From: Massospora cicadina
Taxonomy: Eukaryota; Entomophthoromycota; Entomophthoromycetes; Entomophthorales; Entomophthoraceae
Direction: 5' to 3'
Length of the DNA stretch: 64,000 bases
NCBI GenBank assembly: GCA_022478985.1
Contig: JAKSZP010005263.1
Location: 186,001 to 250,000 of the forward strand
Under the pieces are notes generated by a model, which searched no databases, was not told the DNA's origin, and saw only the letters and a list, made by a program, of their open reading frames with translations. The first letter of the stretch is position 1, and each line of letters opens with the position of its first letter. The position numbers were made by a program, and so were the translations under genes. Of the stretch, positions 54,963 to 64,000 are shown piece by piece.

Positions 54963-55681
54963 TGTTGGATTTTAGGGGTTTTTGTGCTCACTGATGCTTT
55001 TTGCACCTAAAATTCTAACAATAATTCCGCAGGAATGTAGCTCTCTACTGACGGATAAATTTGATAAAGGGTTTTTCCAAACCACTTAAACTAAAAAGGA
55101 TAAAAACTAATCTACAAAGCAGATAAAGTTTTATAAAGTTTTAATAGTTGCAGTCAGGGGATTAAAAGTGAGCTCTCTTAATAAGGCGACAGTAGTATTT
55201 AAAATGTTGATGCTCAAAGTTCAGGCTGCTTATTAAAGTCCAAATTAGGTAATGTGAGCTGTCAACCTATCAGATCTCTCAAACTCGCCTCATTTTGATG
55301 GAACGGCTGATTAAGAGTTAGGAGCAGGAAGGGCTAGTTCATTATGTAATGATATTATATATTTGACCCAATCAACGGGCTGGAAAATTTTTACACTTGG
55401 TTGGACCCCCTCTGACCCTATAAAAATGCCAGTTTCCACGGTGTAGGCTGTGATAAGTAAGAAGAGGCCTGGTTAGGAGCCTCTGATGGACTACCCAAAT
55501 TAAGCCAACGATTTGGTGAAATCTGACCGCCAGAACCCATTTTGTTTGCCCAATTATCATTAGAAGTGCTACCCAATTTGTGTGGTTCCACAAAAAATCA
55601 ACCAGGGTCTTTTGACCGATTTTCTTGTTGTTTTCATTTGAATCACTCTTTTGACAATATTGGACTTGCAATTGTCTGAAA
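54963..55681 (-). repeat. Gypsy-4 3' LTR
   Basis: 719 bp. On the minus strand it begins CAGACAATTGCAAGTCC (like the solo LTR at 23898) and ends CCCCTAAAATCCAACA. A purine tract (gaagggggtga) precedes it. Terminal hairpin at 54963-55020. Confidence 0.88.
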
Positions 55682-55689
55682 TCACCCCC

Positions 55690-57010
55690 TTCAAGAGTGT
55701 TTGGTAAGAATAAGGCCACAAGAATTGGCCATGAACTCTAACGATAGTAACTCCTGTAGCAAGGGGTTTGATGGAGCACTCATCCCATCGCTTGTACATG
55801 ACTACAAAAGGTACTTCCCAAATAGGCCTGAGTTTCTCACTTCTAGGGGTGATACAATTGTGGTAGTAAAGCGCCAAGTCAGATGCTTGGAAGGAAAGAA
55901 GAAAGGGAAGGAGCTAATTAGCAGCTTGACCCTCTTTTGTAACCTCTTTGGCCAAGTTAGTCATAGCCTCTGATTGTAACTTTATAATGTACTGGGCCAA
56001 CTTCTTCATGGATTGCTTAGGGTCAGTCCTATCAGTGAAAATGTCTTAGGCTAATAATGCTTGTAGCCCAGGTTCTCATTTATAGAACACACGGAAAGGA
56101 GACATCTTAAAGATTTTATGGTAACTGATAAGGTAGGCCATGAGGGCATTTGGTAAGTACTGATCCCAGTGAAGGGGTCTGAAGTCGCCATATTTTGTAG
56201 TGTAGAAACCAGGGTCCCATTAGCTATGTCCACAGTATAATTGATTGAGGGGTTATAGGGGGCCTAAAAGAGCTATTGCGTGACCATGGTGGTAGCGAGG
56301 ATCTTCATCACTCTGGAGGTAAAATTTTTCCCATTATCACAGAGAAGAACCTGGGGGCAACTATGTCAAGAAAGAATATTCTGATGGAGGAAAGTGGCCG
56401 TAACCTTGGCCGTTTGAGCAGGGAGAGACACAGCTTCAACCCACTTGGTAAAATGGTCAATTTCAACTAAGATATATCGATTTCCCCCAGTCGTCTGGGG
56501 CAGAGGTCCAACCACATCTAAACTTATGATTTAGGAGGGTTGTTGAGGCGTAGTGGCCTGGTATTGATAACAGGTCTTGAAGCTTAATTGGTTTTTCATG
56601 TCAGACAGGCATCCAGGATCTCAGTTATAGTCTCCATGATGCCCTACCAGTAATAGCGTTTCTTTACCCACTCATATGTCTTCTGTATCCCACTATGCCC
56701 TAAAAATAGAATGGGACTCCAAAATGACTGTTGCTCCCTCAGATGGCTGTAGATAGGGCAACCAATTTAACCCTACTTTCTTGTATAGCTTCCCACTTTC
56801 AACCTTGGTTTTGTGGGGTTGCCAAGATAGCATCTTTTTTACAGGTTCATCCTCATCCCCCAATGCATCAGGAGTCATTAGGAGGTCATGTAACCTCTCA
56901 GCTTTACTATTATCTAAATGAAGGGCAGGCAGCCGCGTCAACATATAAACGTTCAAATGACTAATTCCCACCTGATACTCATTTTCCATGTTGTAATGCT
57001 GGAGCTTCAA
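55690..57010 (-). pseudogene. pol: Gypsy-4 integrase and spacer
   Basis: On the minus strand the spacer LPALHLDNSKAERLHDLLM (about 56880-56940) and KVESGKLYKKVG are followed by a zinc region near 56650-56700. Core remnants of the IDHFTKWVEAV type lie at about 56430-56465. A degraded NGTLVS block follows at about 56200-56220, and the C-terminal VHGQFLWPY-like end near 55715-55745. Frames shift several times. Confidence 0.82.
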
Positions 57011-57582
57011 AGCTCAGCGAGCCAATCGTCCCATGGGGGTCTTTCATATTCTGCAACCACTTTAAAGATGCATGGTTAGTAACACTTTGAAGGAAGTCCA
57101 ATATAAGAAGGGCTGGTAGTGTTTCACAGCAAAAAGGACATCCAGGCACTCTTTCTAAGTGACGCTATAGTTGAATTCAGCTTTTGAGAGCATCTTGATG
57201 TAATAGGAAACAGGATGATCTACCCCATGATCGTCCAACTGAGCCAAGATAGCTCCAACGGCGTAATCAGAGGCATACATGGATAGCATAAAGGGCTTGC
57301 CATAATCAAGGTGGCAGAGGATTGGCCGTTGTTGCACTAACTTTTTCAGGGTCTCAAATGTAACTTTTTGTTCCGCACCCCAATGAAATGGAGTGGTAGC
57401 CAAGATGCAGACAAGGGGCTCACTGAGCTGGGAGAACTTGAGGATGAATTGATGATAATACCCCATCAATCCCATGAATACCTGGATGTTGTAGAGGGTT
57501 TTGGGCTCCAACATCTTGGATATAGCAGCGACCTTATCTTGTAGAGGTTAAATCCCATTTTGAGAGATGGCGTGTCCAAGAA
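57011..57582 (-). pseudogene. pol: Gypsy-4 RT thumb and RNase H
   Basis: A 119-codon frame (57514-57155) on the minus strand with FMGLMGYYHQFI (thumb), FHWGAEQKVTFETLKKL and the RNase H block YASDYAVGAILAQLDDHGVDHP. The RT frame is cut at 57582 by LARD-2 and its upstream half resumes at 60596. Confidence 0.85.
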
Positions 57583-58044
57583 TGTTGGGATTCTCCCTGG
57601 ATTAAGTAAAAGCCTTGTCCAGGGGGAAGATTGATATAGTCATATGAAGGGCACAATTTTCAGATGGCTCAATAATTTTGAGAATGGAGTTTGATTCAAC
57701 TATAGTACTGGATTTTGGGACTTTTCCTGAATTATGCTGAATTTGGGGAAAATGTACATTTCCTATTTGTTATCTAATCTCTATCCGCTCTTTATCTATT
57801 CCCACATATCCTAGTATTGGGACTTTCCTACAGGTCCCATGACACTACCCTTAAATATCCCTATTTCTATCCTTATATTTTGAAGCACTATAAATAGTGC
57901 TAGATTATTCTAAATAAATTACTTTTCAGCATATCTCTTATTTTATTTTATTTTAATGGAGAACGTCTCATCTAAGGCTGCTAACTTTGAAGCCCTGCCT
58001 TCAGATGATTGTGTCACCAATGATTCCTCTCTGGCGGCCCAACA
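57583..58044 (+). repeat. LARD-2 5' LTR
   Basis: A 462-bp repeat containing a palindromic promoter block agcactataaatagtgct at about 57885-57902, with TATAAATA in its centre. An ATG at 57957 opens a frame that runs through the LTR end into the interior, so translation could start inside the LTR. Confidence 0.9.
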
Positions 58045-58593
58045 AAATGTTGTTTTCTGCCAGGTCACTTTCCAAGTTGCACCATGAGGATATAGCCTCA
58101 ACCTTGTGTGATAATAGTTATCAATCCCTAATAGATACTACAGACCCTGATCTTATGGCATACATACTCTGGAATGGCCAAGATGAAATAACTGTGGGAA
58201 ATGATTTTACCAAGAAGAATTTTACATGTCCTAGAAGAGAAGATCCTGTACGTTTCAAAAATACCAGGCCAACTCAAGCCCTTACTCGATTTATTGTATA
58301 TGCCTGAAATAATTGAACCAGATGTCAAAGAGCAATATAGCCAACATCATAAAGTGAAAAGATTGAGAAAGGCAATACTTTATTATATACAGGAAGCAAA
58401 ATATACTAAGGAAGAATGGGGCATTATACGAAGAGAAGCTTGGGAAAATAATACACAGAGAAATAACTACTGGCCTATAGGCTGGGTTTTCCATTATGAG
58501 GAAAACCTCTTTAAATTTCTCACTAAAGTGAAGCATTTTAAAAAGAAACTGACCAAATTGATGCTTATACTCCAGTCAAAGAGCGAAGATTAA
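57987..58593 (+). pseudogene. LARD-2 ORF1, homologue of LARD-1 ORF1
   Basis: Two overlapping frames (to 58307 and from 58201) together match LARD-1 ORF1 over its length: NGQDEITVGNDFTKKNFTC, then QLKPLLDLL, HHKVKRLRKAILYY, RREAWENN, NYWPIGWVF and the basic end KKKLTKL. A single frameshift near 58250 splits it. Conservation of this protein between two elements with very different LTRs suggests it matters for the element. No known domain is seen. Confidence 0.7.
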
Positions 58594-58599
58594 ATGAAT

Positions 58600-60162
58600 T
58601 TGAATACTCAGAATTTAAAAACAACAAGTGATTTTAATACCAATAATAATATTTATTTAGGTGACCAAAACCCGATTATCTGCAATGACGTCATTTTACA
58701 GTCTGATTTAGTGAAAGAAATCAGAACAAATTTATTGAGTGTTCAGAGTTAAGAGTGCCAAACATTAATTCAGACGAGCATCATCTGAGAAATTGGACCA
58801 ATTAAGTTGGGCCAACAAGTCAAGAATTAGCTTCCAAAATTGATGAAGGCAGCAAGCTGCAGGAATTTTGGGAAGCCCCAAAAGCATTTTGGTGCGTCGA
58901 TGCAATTAAAACACCAGGCAAAATACCTGGGACTTACCTTCACACCATTGGGAATAAGCTTGATGACTCTTTCCCTTCTATGCTAATGCTTTCCAACTTT
59001 GACGGCGCCCCTCCAAAAATTGGACCAGATATTACTAAAATAAATGTCGATCCCTACAAAAACGTGAGTCCTGAAAAAACAAAGCTCAATAACTCCTTTC
59101 TGACAATCCTATCACTTTCCAACTTTGACGGCGCCCTTCCCAAGATCGGGCCTCAAACTACTGAAACTAAAAATTTAGAATGCCCAGTTCACTTCTCAGA
59201 TTGGGATAGCACTGATCCCAACAAAGCTGAGAGTCAAGAAAAAGTGAAGCCTGATGGCTCCTTTCCAGCAATGCTATCACTTCCTGATTTCAATGGTGCC
59301 CCTCCCAAAATTGGGCCAAATATAATTAAAATAAATAATTTAGATGACCCAGTTCAACTCTCCGATTGGGATAGCACTGATCCCAACAAAGATGAGAGTC
59401 AAAAAAAGTGAAGCTTAATGGCTCTTTTCCAGCAACGCTACCACTTCCTGATTTTGACGGCGCCCCTCCCAAGATTGGGCCAAATATAATACATAATTTA
59501 GATTACCTGGTTCAACTCTCTAATTGGGATAGCGCCAATCCCAATGAACATGAGAGTACTAAAGACGCGAAGCCCAAGAAACTTACTGATGTCACCTCCG
59601 CTACTGATACCAACCTTCTGGCCCCCTTTGCATTTCCCTCTTGAACCTTGTCACATGGTTCACTTTCAGTTGCAAGTGGTATTGCTCACCCCAATCCCAA
59701 GTTAGTGATTCAGCATTGCTCAAAAAGGCCTCCCTATCAGAACCTGCAGGGGGCCACACTCTACCATCGCCTGGTCATTTTCCAAGCTCGTGGGGCCACT
59801 CACCCATGCTACCCACTGTTGATGACCTTTTCTCCAAGCCTTACCTGAATCTGCTGGCAGATAAGGTGATAACAAGGTGCCAGGTTAAAATGGCAAACAA
59901 AATGAACCAAAAGCTTGAACAGGCTGAGACCCACATGGCCAAGATGACACAGGAGATGCATGAATGGATAGCACATATGGAGGTGGAGTTGAAGGCCTCA
60001 AAGTTTGAAATCAGGCACGAGGCTCCATACACCACTAAACTTGAGTCCTCCATCTACCTTAACCTTCAGGTCACAACTTACTCCCCTAGGACAAGGCTTG
60101 GGGAGGGCGTTGTTGGGATTCTCCCTGGATTAAGTAAAAGACTTGTCCAGGGGGAAGATTGA
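58600..60162 (+). pseudogene. LARD-2 ORF2 with four acidic repeats and a coiled-coil-like end
   Basis: After a decayed start (58594-58900) comes KIPGTYLHTIGNKLDDSFP. Then four units of about 50-55 residues contain FDGAPPKIGP and, in three units, SDWDSTDPNK or a variant (units near 58985, 59110, 59275 and 59440). A single-base step occurs near 59408. A later frame (59641-60162) carries a Lys/Glu/Met-rich helical stretch (KMNQKLEQAETHMAKM) and ends YTTKLESSIYLNLQ, conserved in LARD-1. LARD-1 has only one repeat unit. Function is unknown. Confidence 0.65.
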
Positions 60163-60595
60163 TATATTCATTTGAAGGGCACAATTTTCAGATGGCCCAA
60201 TAATTTTGAGAATGGAGTTTGATTCAACTAGAATACTGAATTTGGGACTTTTCCTGAATTATGCTGAATTTGGGAAAAATGTACATTTACTATTTGTTAT
60301 CTAATCTCTATCCGCTCTTTATCTATTCCCACATATCCTAGTATTGGGACTTTCCTACAGGTCCCATGACACTACCCTTAAATATCCCTCTTCCTATCCT
60401 TATAATCCCTATTCCTATCCTTATATTTTGAAGCACTATAAATAGTGCTAGATAATTTTGTAAATAAAATACTTCTCAGCAGATCTTTTTTTATAACTTT
60501 ACTTTAATGGAGAACGTCTTGTCTAAGGCTGCTAACTTTGAAGCCCTGCCTTCAGATGATTGTGCCTCTAATGATTCCTCTCTGGTGGAACAACA
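60111..60595 (+). repeat. LARD-2 3' LTR
   Basis: 485 bp, direct repeat of 57583-58044. It is longer by a short duplication of the segment cctatccttat near 60393-60425. Confidence 0.9.
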
Positions 60596-61390
60596 AAGGA
60601 AATCAAGCTCTTTTCTGGAAAAACGTACATTTTGATGGCTTCAAATTTATATTAGAAGCTTAAATGTGTTGGACCACTTCTTTCAAGTGGATATGATACC
60701 CATATAAAGTATTGAAAAACACTGTAATATCATCAAGATAGATGATGATGCATCTTAATTTAAGGTCCTGCAAGATATGCTCTATTGCTCATTGGAAAGT
60801 GGCGAGCACGTTGCACAATCCTTGTGGTAGTTGGGTAGGTTGGAAGACACCCTAACTACAAAAAAGAGGACATTTCTCCTGATCTTGGGGAGAAAGGTCA
60901 AATTGCCAATAGCCGCTAGCCAAGTACATGGAGGAAAGGTAGTTAGAGCCAGAGAATTGAGTTAAGGTGTTGTCATGCAGGGGATAGGATATCTATCCTT
61001 CTTTTTAAGGCTGTTCAATTTGAGGCAGTCCATAACTACCTGATGGCCTCCATTTTTCTTTTTTATAAGGAGGAGAGGGGATGACCAAGGATTTTGAGAA
61101 GGCACCAGCAGCTCCGCGTCCAGCAAATGTTTAAGCTCCATCCTCATCTGGAGCTCTTTAACTTTTAATTCCTGATAAGGCTTGGATGAAATAGGCTTGG
61201 CATTAAAACATATATTGTATGAGTCCAACCATTCATTTTCCATAATCAGTATCAGACTTGGAGAAGATGTAACTATAAGACTCCAGTAAAGAATGAAATT
61301 TATTAAGATCAGCGGGGATAAGACCCTCAGAAATTTGACGTGGGACAAAGTGCATATCAAGTGATCCATAGGTAGTCCCAAATCTAACAT
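60596..61390 (-). pseudogene. pol: Gypsy-4 reverse transcriptase, upstream part
   Basis: On the minus strand LLDAELLVPSQNPWSSPLLLI lies at about 61070-61135 and MDCLKLNSL near 61010-61040. The catalytic block is at about 60730-60760 and reads as YLDD in a shifted frame. The sequence is cut at 60596 by LARD-2. A linker with NSP-type block INLLLGNLTNNYMVIKKHQE (61440-61510) lies upstream. Confidence 0.83.
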
Positions 61391-61849
61391 GGACCCAATA
61401 TAATGGACTTTTCAGATGTCCTCAATTGGAATCAGAAAGTCTTTTCCAACCTCCTGATGCTTTTTTATGACCATGTAATTGTTAGTAAGATTCCCCAGCA
61501 GGAGATTAATGGGTCGCTGATAGTCAGGATCTAGGATAATCGGAAAAACCTGAGGTTCCAAAGGACTTATACCATTAATGCTTTTTAGGTGTAGTAGGCA
61601 GTTGTGGGGGATTTGCACAGTAATCTTGGTGTCTATCACCTTTTTTTCACCCGCTTTTACTACTACCTCCTCTGACGCATACAATGGAAGGCCCTCTGAA
61701 GCATCCACGGAGTCAGGAAGCTTTTTGTGTTTCTGCCCAACGTGGTATAAGCAAGGGTAAGGGCGGAAGAAGGGTATTCAACTATGCATGTGTATTTTTT
61801 TTAGATCTCATCGTTAGTAAAGACTAGGAAATTTCATAATTGATAAGGG

Positions 61850-62460
61850 AGAGAAATCTCTGTTTATGTTGATAATTTTATTATACTCAATCATGAATTG
61901 AGTGCCAATGAGCAAGCCTTATGTATTATTTTCCAATGCCACAGCGGGGGCAGACAGGAGGAGCTTCACAATACATATGGGTAGAGAAGAGTAGGCTCCA
62001 ACAGCTCATGTGTTTTTGGACCCCACAGTTCCAAACTCATGGGAATAGTCCAGGTTGGGAACCAACTTAGTTTATTGATGAGCTTTGAAGAGACTACGTT
62101 CACTGGAGCACACGTGTCCAGGATGGCTAGAACTCGCACCTTATTGATGACAACCTCTACATTGGTTATTGTGCTACCAAAAGTAGGGGGAGAGAGAGAA
62201 CCTCCTTCAAATGGAGAGAAAAGGTAAGACGTTGAGCTATCACAGGGTATGTATCTTTTATAGATTGCTGGATATGAATCTGCTGGGTAGATCAGATCAC
62301 TTTATTAATAAGCTTGTCAGCATCATTGGCAATATCAGTCACCTCTGAAAACCTCAACATCTTTTGGAGATAAGTTCATAGTGGTATCATATCTATATCA
62401 ATTCTTTCAGGCCTCAACCTATCCGGAATATACACTTCCATTGAGGCTCCCAAGTTATAA
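61850..62460 (-). pseudogene. Gypsy-4 protease, active-site glycine replaced
   Basis: On the minus strand the motif reads AILDTCAPVNVVSSKL at about 62080-62128. The glycine of DTG is replaced by cysteine, which should abolish activity. The surrounding blocks are those of the Gypsy-2 and Gypsy-3 proteases. Confidence 0.75.
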
Positions 62461-62590
62461 TAGCCTGCGTCTTCACCACCCCCTTCAGACTCGTCATCAG
62501 AGGGATTGTCAATGCACCTCAACGAGTTGTTAAGAGGGTTCTGAGAAACCGTCTTGATCTCCTCATAGTAGAGGACTTTTTGGAGTTCAT

Positions 62591-63742
62591 CTACCCTTTT
62601 GCCTTTGAAGGGAGCATTGTAGCTGCCCCAACTTTTGGGGGAGGCGTTGGAAGTGTAATGGCTTTGACTTTGGCCGTAGAAGGGACAGGCTTGGGCTGAC
62701 CCATTACTACAGGTTTAGGATTAAAGTAGGCTAAAGGGGATAGCTTTGTGGAAATGGGTGCTTTTGCTACTCCAATTTTATGTTGATCAGCGGCTGTGAG
62801 CCTTGGAGATATAGCCAGTTTAGCTTTCGTGACTTGGTCATTTAACCCATTATTGGTGGAGGCAAGCGTCACCCTAAGAGAGGGGTTTACTCTTAGGAGC
62901 AGGAGTTGGGCCACTTTTAGAGGTTTACTGTCTGATAAAAGATGATCTTGGTGACAAAGTGAGAGAAGGAAGCGCGGCCCCATTGATGAGGATGGACTCT
63001 GAATCACTGGATTGAGAACTTCAGGTTTTATGGGAGGAGTAGTAACCAGCGTAGGGGATCCATAGGGATCATTATAGCCCCCTTTGGTGGGGCTACGGTT
63101 GAATAATTCTCAATGGTCAACACCTGGGGTTTGACCCAACACCTGTAGTAGATTCAGCGTTATACATATCTGCAACCACCAGCAGAGCCTCATGGATATC
63201 TCAGATAGTCCAGAGGTGGCGCTTTACATAAATAAGATGCCGAGCTACACCAGGGTGAGATGTCAACCCACTCAGAATGGCAGCAATGGCGTCATCTTTA
63301 GGTAGCATTTTGGCAATCAGCAGAGGTTGAGCCTCCCTATAGAACTGCTCAACAAAAGAGTTGATCGATTCTCCCTCTTGTAGACTAAGGCACATAAAGG
63401 CCTGTTTTTTTTCGTTATAAACTCTGCTGAGAGCCAAATTCGTCAATAAGCGCTTGTTTAACCTCTGACAAGGTGCTGAGGTTGATCATGGTGGGAAAAT
63501 CTTTATTGAGCTAGGAGACTTAAGCAAAGAAGGATGTACTGGGTTTCTTGTTATTCAGTTGCTCCTTCCATCGCAGATTCATAAACGAAGAGGAAGGAGG
63601 AAACACTGCCCTCACCTGGGGTGAACTTATCTCTGTAAAGTGTTTTTGGGATAGAGTGCTGCTCAAACCTTTTGAGGTGAGACAAAGCACTGTCTAGTTG
63701 TTGCTCTAAAGCAGCTAGCCTGGGTTTTGACATAGTTCTCAT
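62591..63742 (-). pseudogene. gag: Gypsy-4 gag
   Basis: On the minus strand the frame opens at 63742, about 50 bp after the LTR, with a Leu-rich helix (AALEQQLDSALSHLKRF), then DKFTPGEGSVSSFLFVYES. After a shift come YREAQPLLIAKMLPKDDAIA and ILSGLTSHPG (63446-63201), then a Pro/Lys/Ser-rich tail (63007-62591). It lacks the collagen-like part of Gypsy-2. No zinc knuckle was recognised. Confidence 0.82.
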
Positions 63743-63792
63743 CTTTTTACAGGAGATTTGTGGTTACAAGGTCCCCTGTAGTGAGCATCACT

Positions 63793-64000
63793 TGTTAGAT
63801 TTTAGGGGGTTTTGTGCTTGATGGTGCGCTTTGCATCTAAAAATCCAACAATAATTCTGAAGGAGATGTAGCTTTCTACTGACGGATTAATTTATTAAAG
63901 GGATTTCCCCAAACACTTATACTAAAAAAGATAAAAGATTATCACAAAGCAGTTAGATTTTTATAAGGTTTATTAGTTGTGGTTAGGGGATTAAAAGTGA
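63793..64000 (-). repeat. Gypsy-4 5' LTR, truncated by the window
   Basis: Matches the left part of 54963-55681. Terminal hairpin at 63793-63850. The rest of the LTR and the target duplication are outside the window. Confidence 0.85.

Larger units (their letters stand above)
57583..60595 (+). mobile_element. LARD-2: non-autonomous LTR element with its own ORFs, nested in Gypsy-4
   Basis: A 3013-bp element with LTRs 57583-58044 and 60111-60595, flanked by aagaa (57578-57582) and aagga (60596-60600). The LTRs begin TGTTGGGATTCTCCCTGG and end CAACA. A purine tract (ggcttggggagggcg) precedes the second LTR. The interior has no protease, RT or integrase but two ORF regions homologous to LARD-1. 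Gypsy-4 RT similarity stops and resumes exactly at its borders. Confidence 0.92.
54963..64000 (-). mobile_element. Gypsy-4: Ty3/gypsy element, minus strand, cut by window edge, split by LARD-2
   Basis: Read on the minus strand: 5' LTR from the window edge to 63793, primer-type site (TGATGCTCACTACAGGGG, one change from the others), Gag, protease, RT (interrupted), RNase H, integrase, purine tract, 3' LTR 54963-55681. LARD-2 (57583-60595) sits inside RT. All genes are broken by stops and shifts. Confidence 0.9.

Overview
The window is a repeat-saturated piece of a fungal nuclear genome. One ordinary host gene can be recognised with certainty: RPB1, the largest subunit of RNA polymerase II (25772-31663, + strand), split by one 332-bp intron and carrying a degenerate C-terminal heptad domain. 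The RPB1 protein and the mix of transposons point to a fungus. The residues after the first intron (KRMSV-type) and the irregular CTD do not look like a standard ascomycete, but I cannot name a phylum from this evidence. No prokaryotic signals, CRISPR arrays, rRNA genes or true tRNA genes were seen.

Layout. 1-12899: an old Ty3/gypsy element (Gypsy-1, + strand, 5' end outside the window), split in its pol gene by a younger complete element (Gypsy-2, 3955-10537, 416-bp LTRs, 5-bp target duplication ATGAC). 12900-16290: gene-free, with an inverted-repeat MITE, a tRNA-derived SINE, tiny poly(A)-tailed retroposon stubs and a solo LTR. 16306-23364: a LINE (L1/Tx1-like) with 13-bp target duplications, itself split by a 1775-bp TRIM-type LTR element. 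23365-25771: SINE, solo LTR and Helitron-like repeats. 25772-31663: RPB1. 31664-34700: the same Helitron-like repeats again, a SINE, a MITE and a 71-bp tandem repeat. 34714-36138: decayed ORFs of unknown kind on the minus strand. 36200-43998: SINEs, a solo LTR, a MITE and AT-rich sequence. 43999-53296: Gypsy-3 (minus strand), split by a 2659-bp non-autonomous LTR element (LARD-1). 53297-54962: an unidentified decayed minus-strand coding region. 54963-64000: Gypsy-4 (minus strand, 5' LTR cut by the window edge), split by a second non-autonomous element (LARD-2).

How the parts relate. Four gypsy elements, three solo LTRs and two LARDs belong to related lineages. Most of their LTRs end in a covarying terminal hairpin whose loop carries GCACCAG, and the elements share a primer binding site TGGTGCTCACTAC. 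The two LARDs carry no gag-pol but encode a conserved protein not recognised here. The tRNA-derived SINEs share their 3' tail with the LINE of this same window, which suggests a SINE/LINE partnership. A separate set of insertions consists of only 17-45 bp of a poly(A)-ended sequence, each between 14-19-bp target duplications. Most elements are broken by stop codons and frameshifts. TG-versus-CA differences between paired LTRs indicate CpG deamination. CpG dinucleotides are visibly better kept from about 23.6 to 36.1 kb around RPB1. RPB1 itself shows two single-base frame breaks, both at runs of five C, more likely sequence errors than inactivation.
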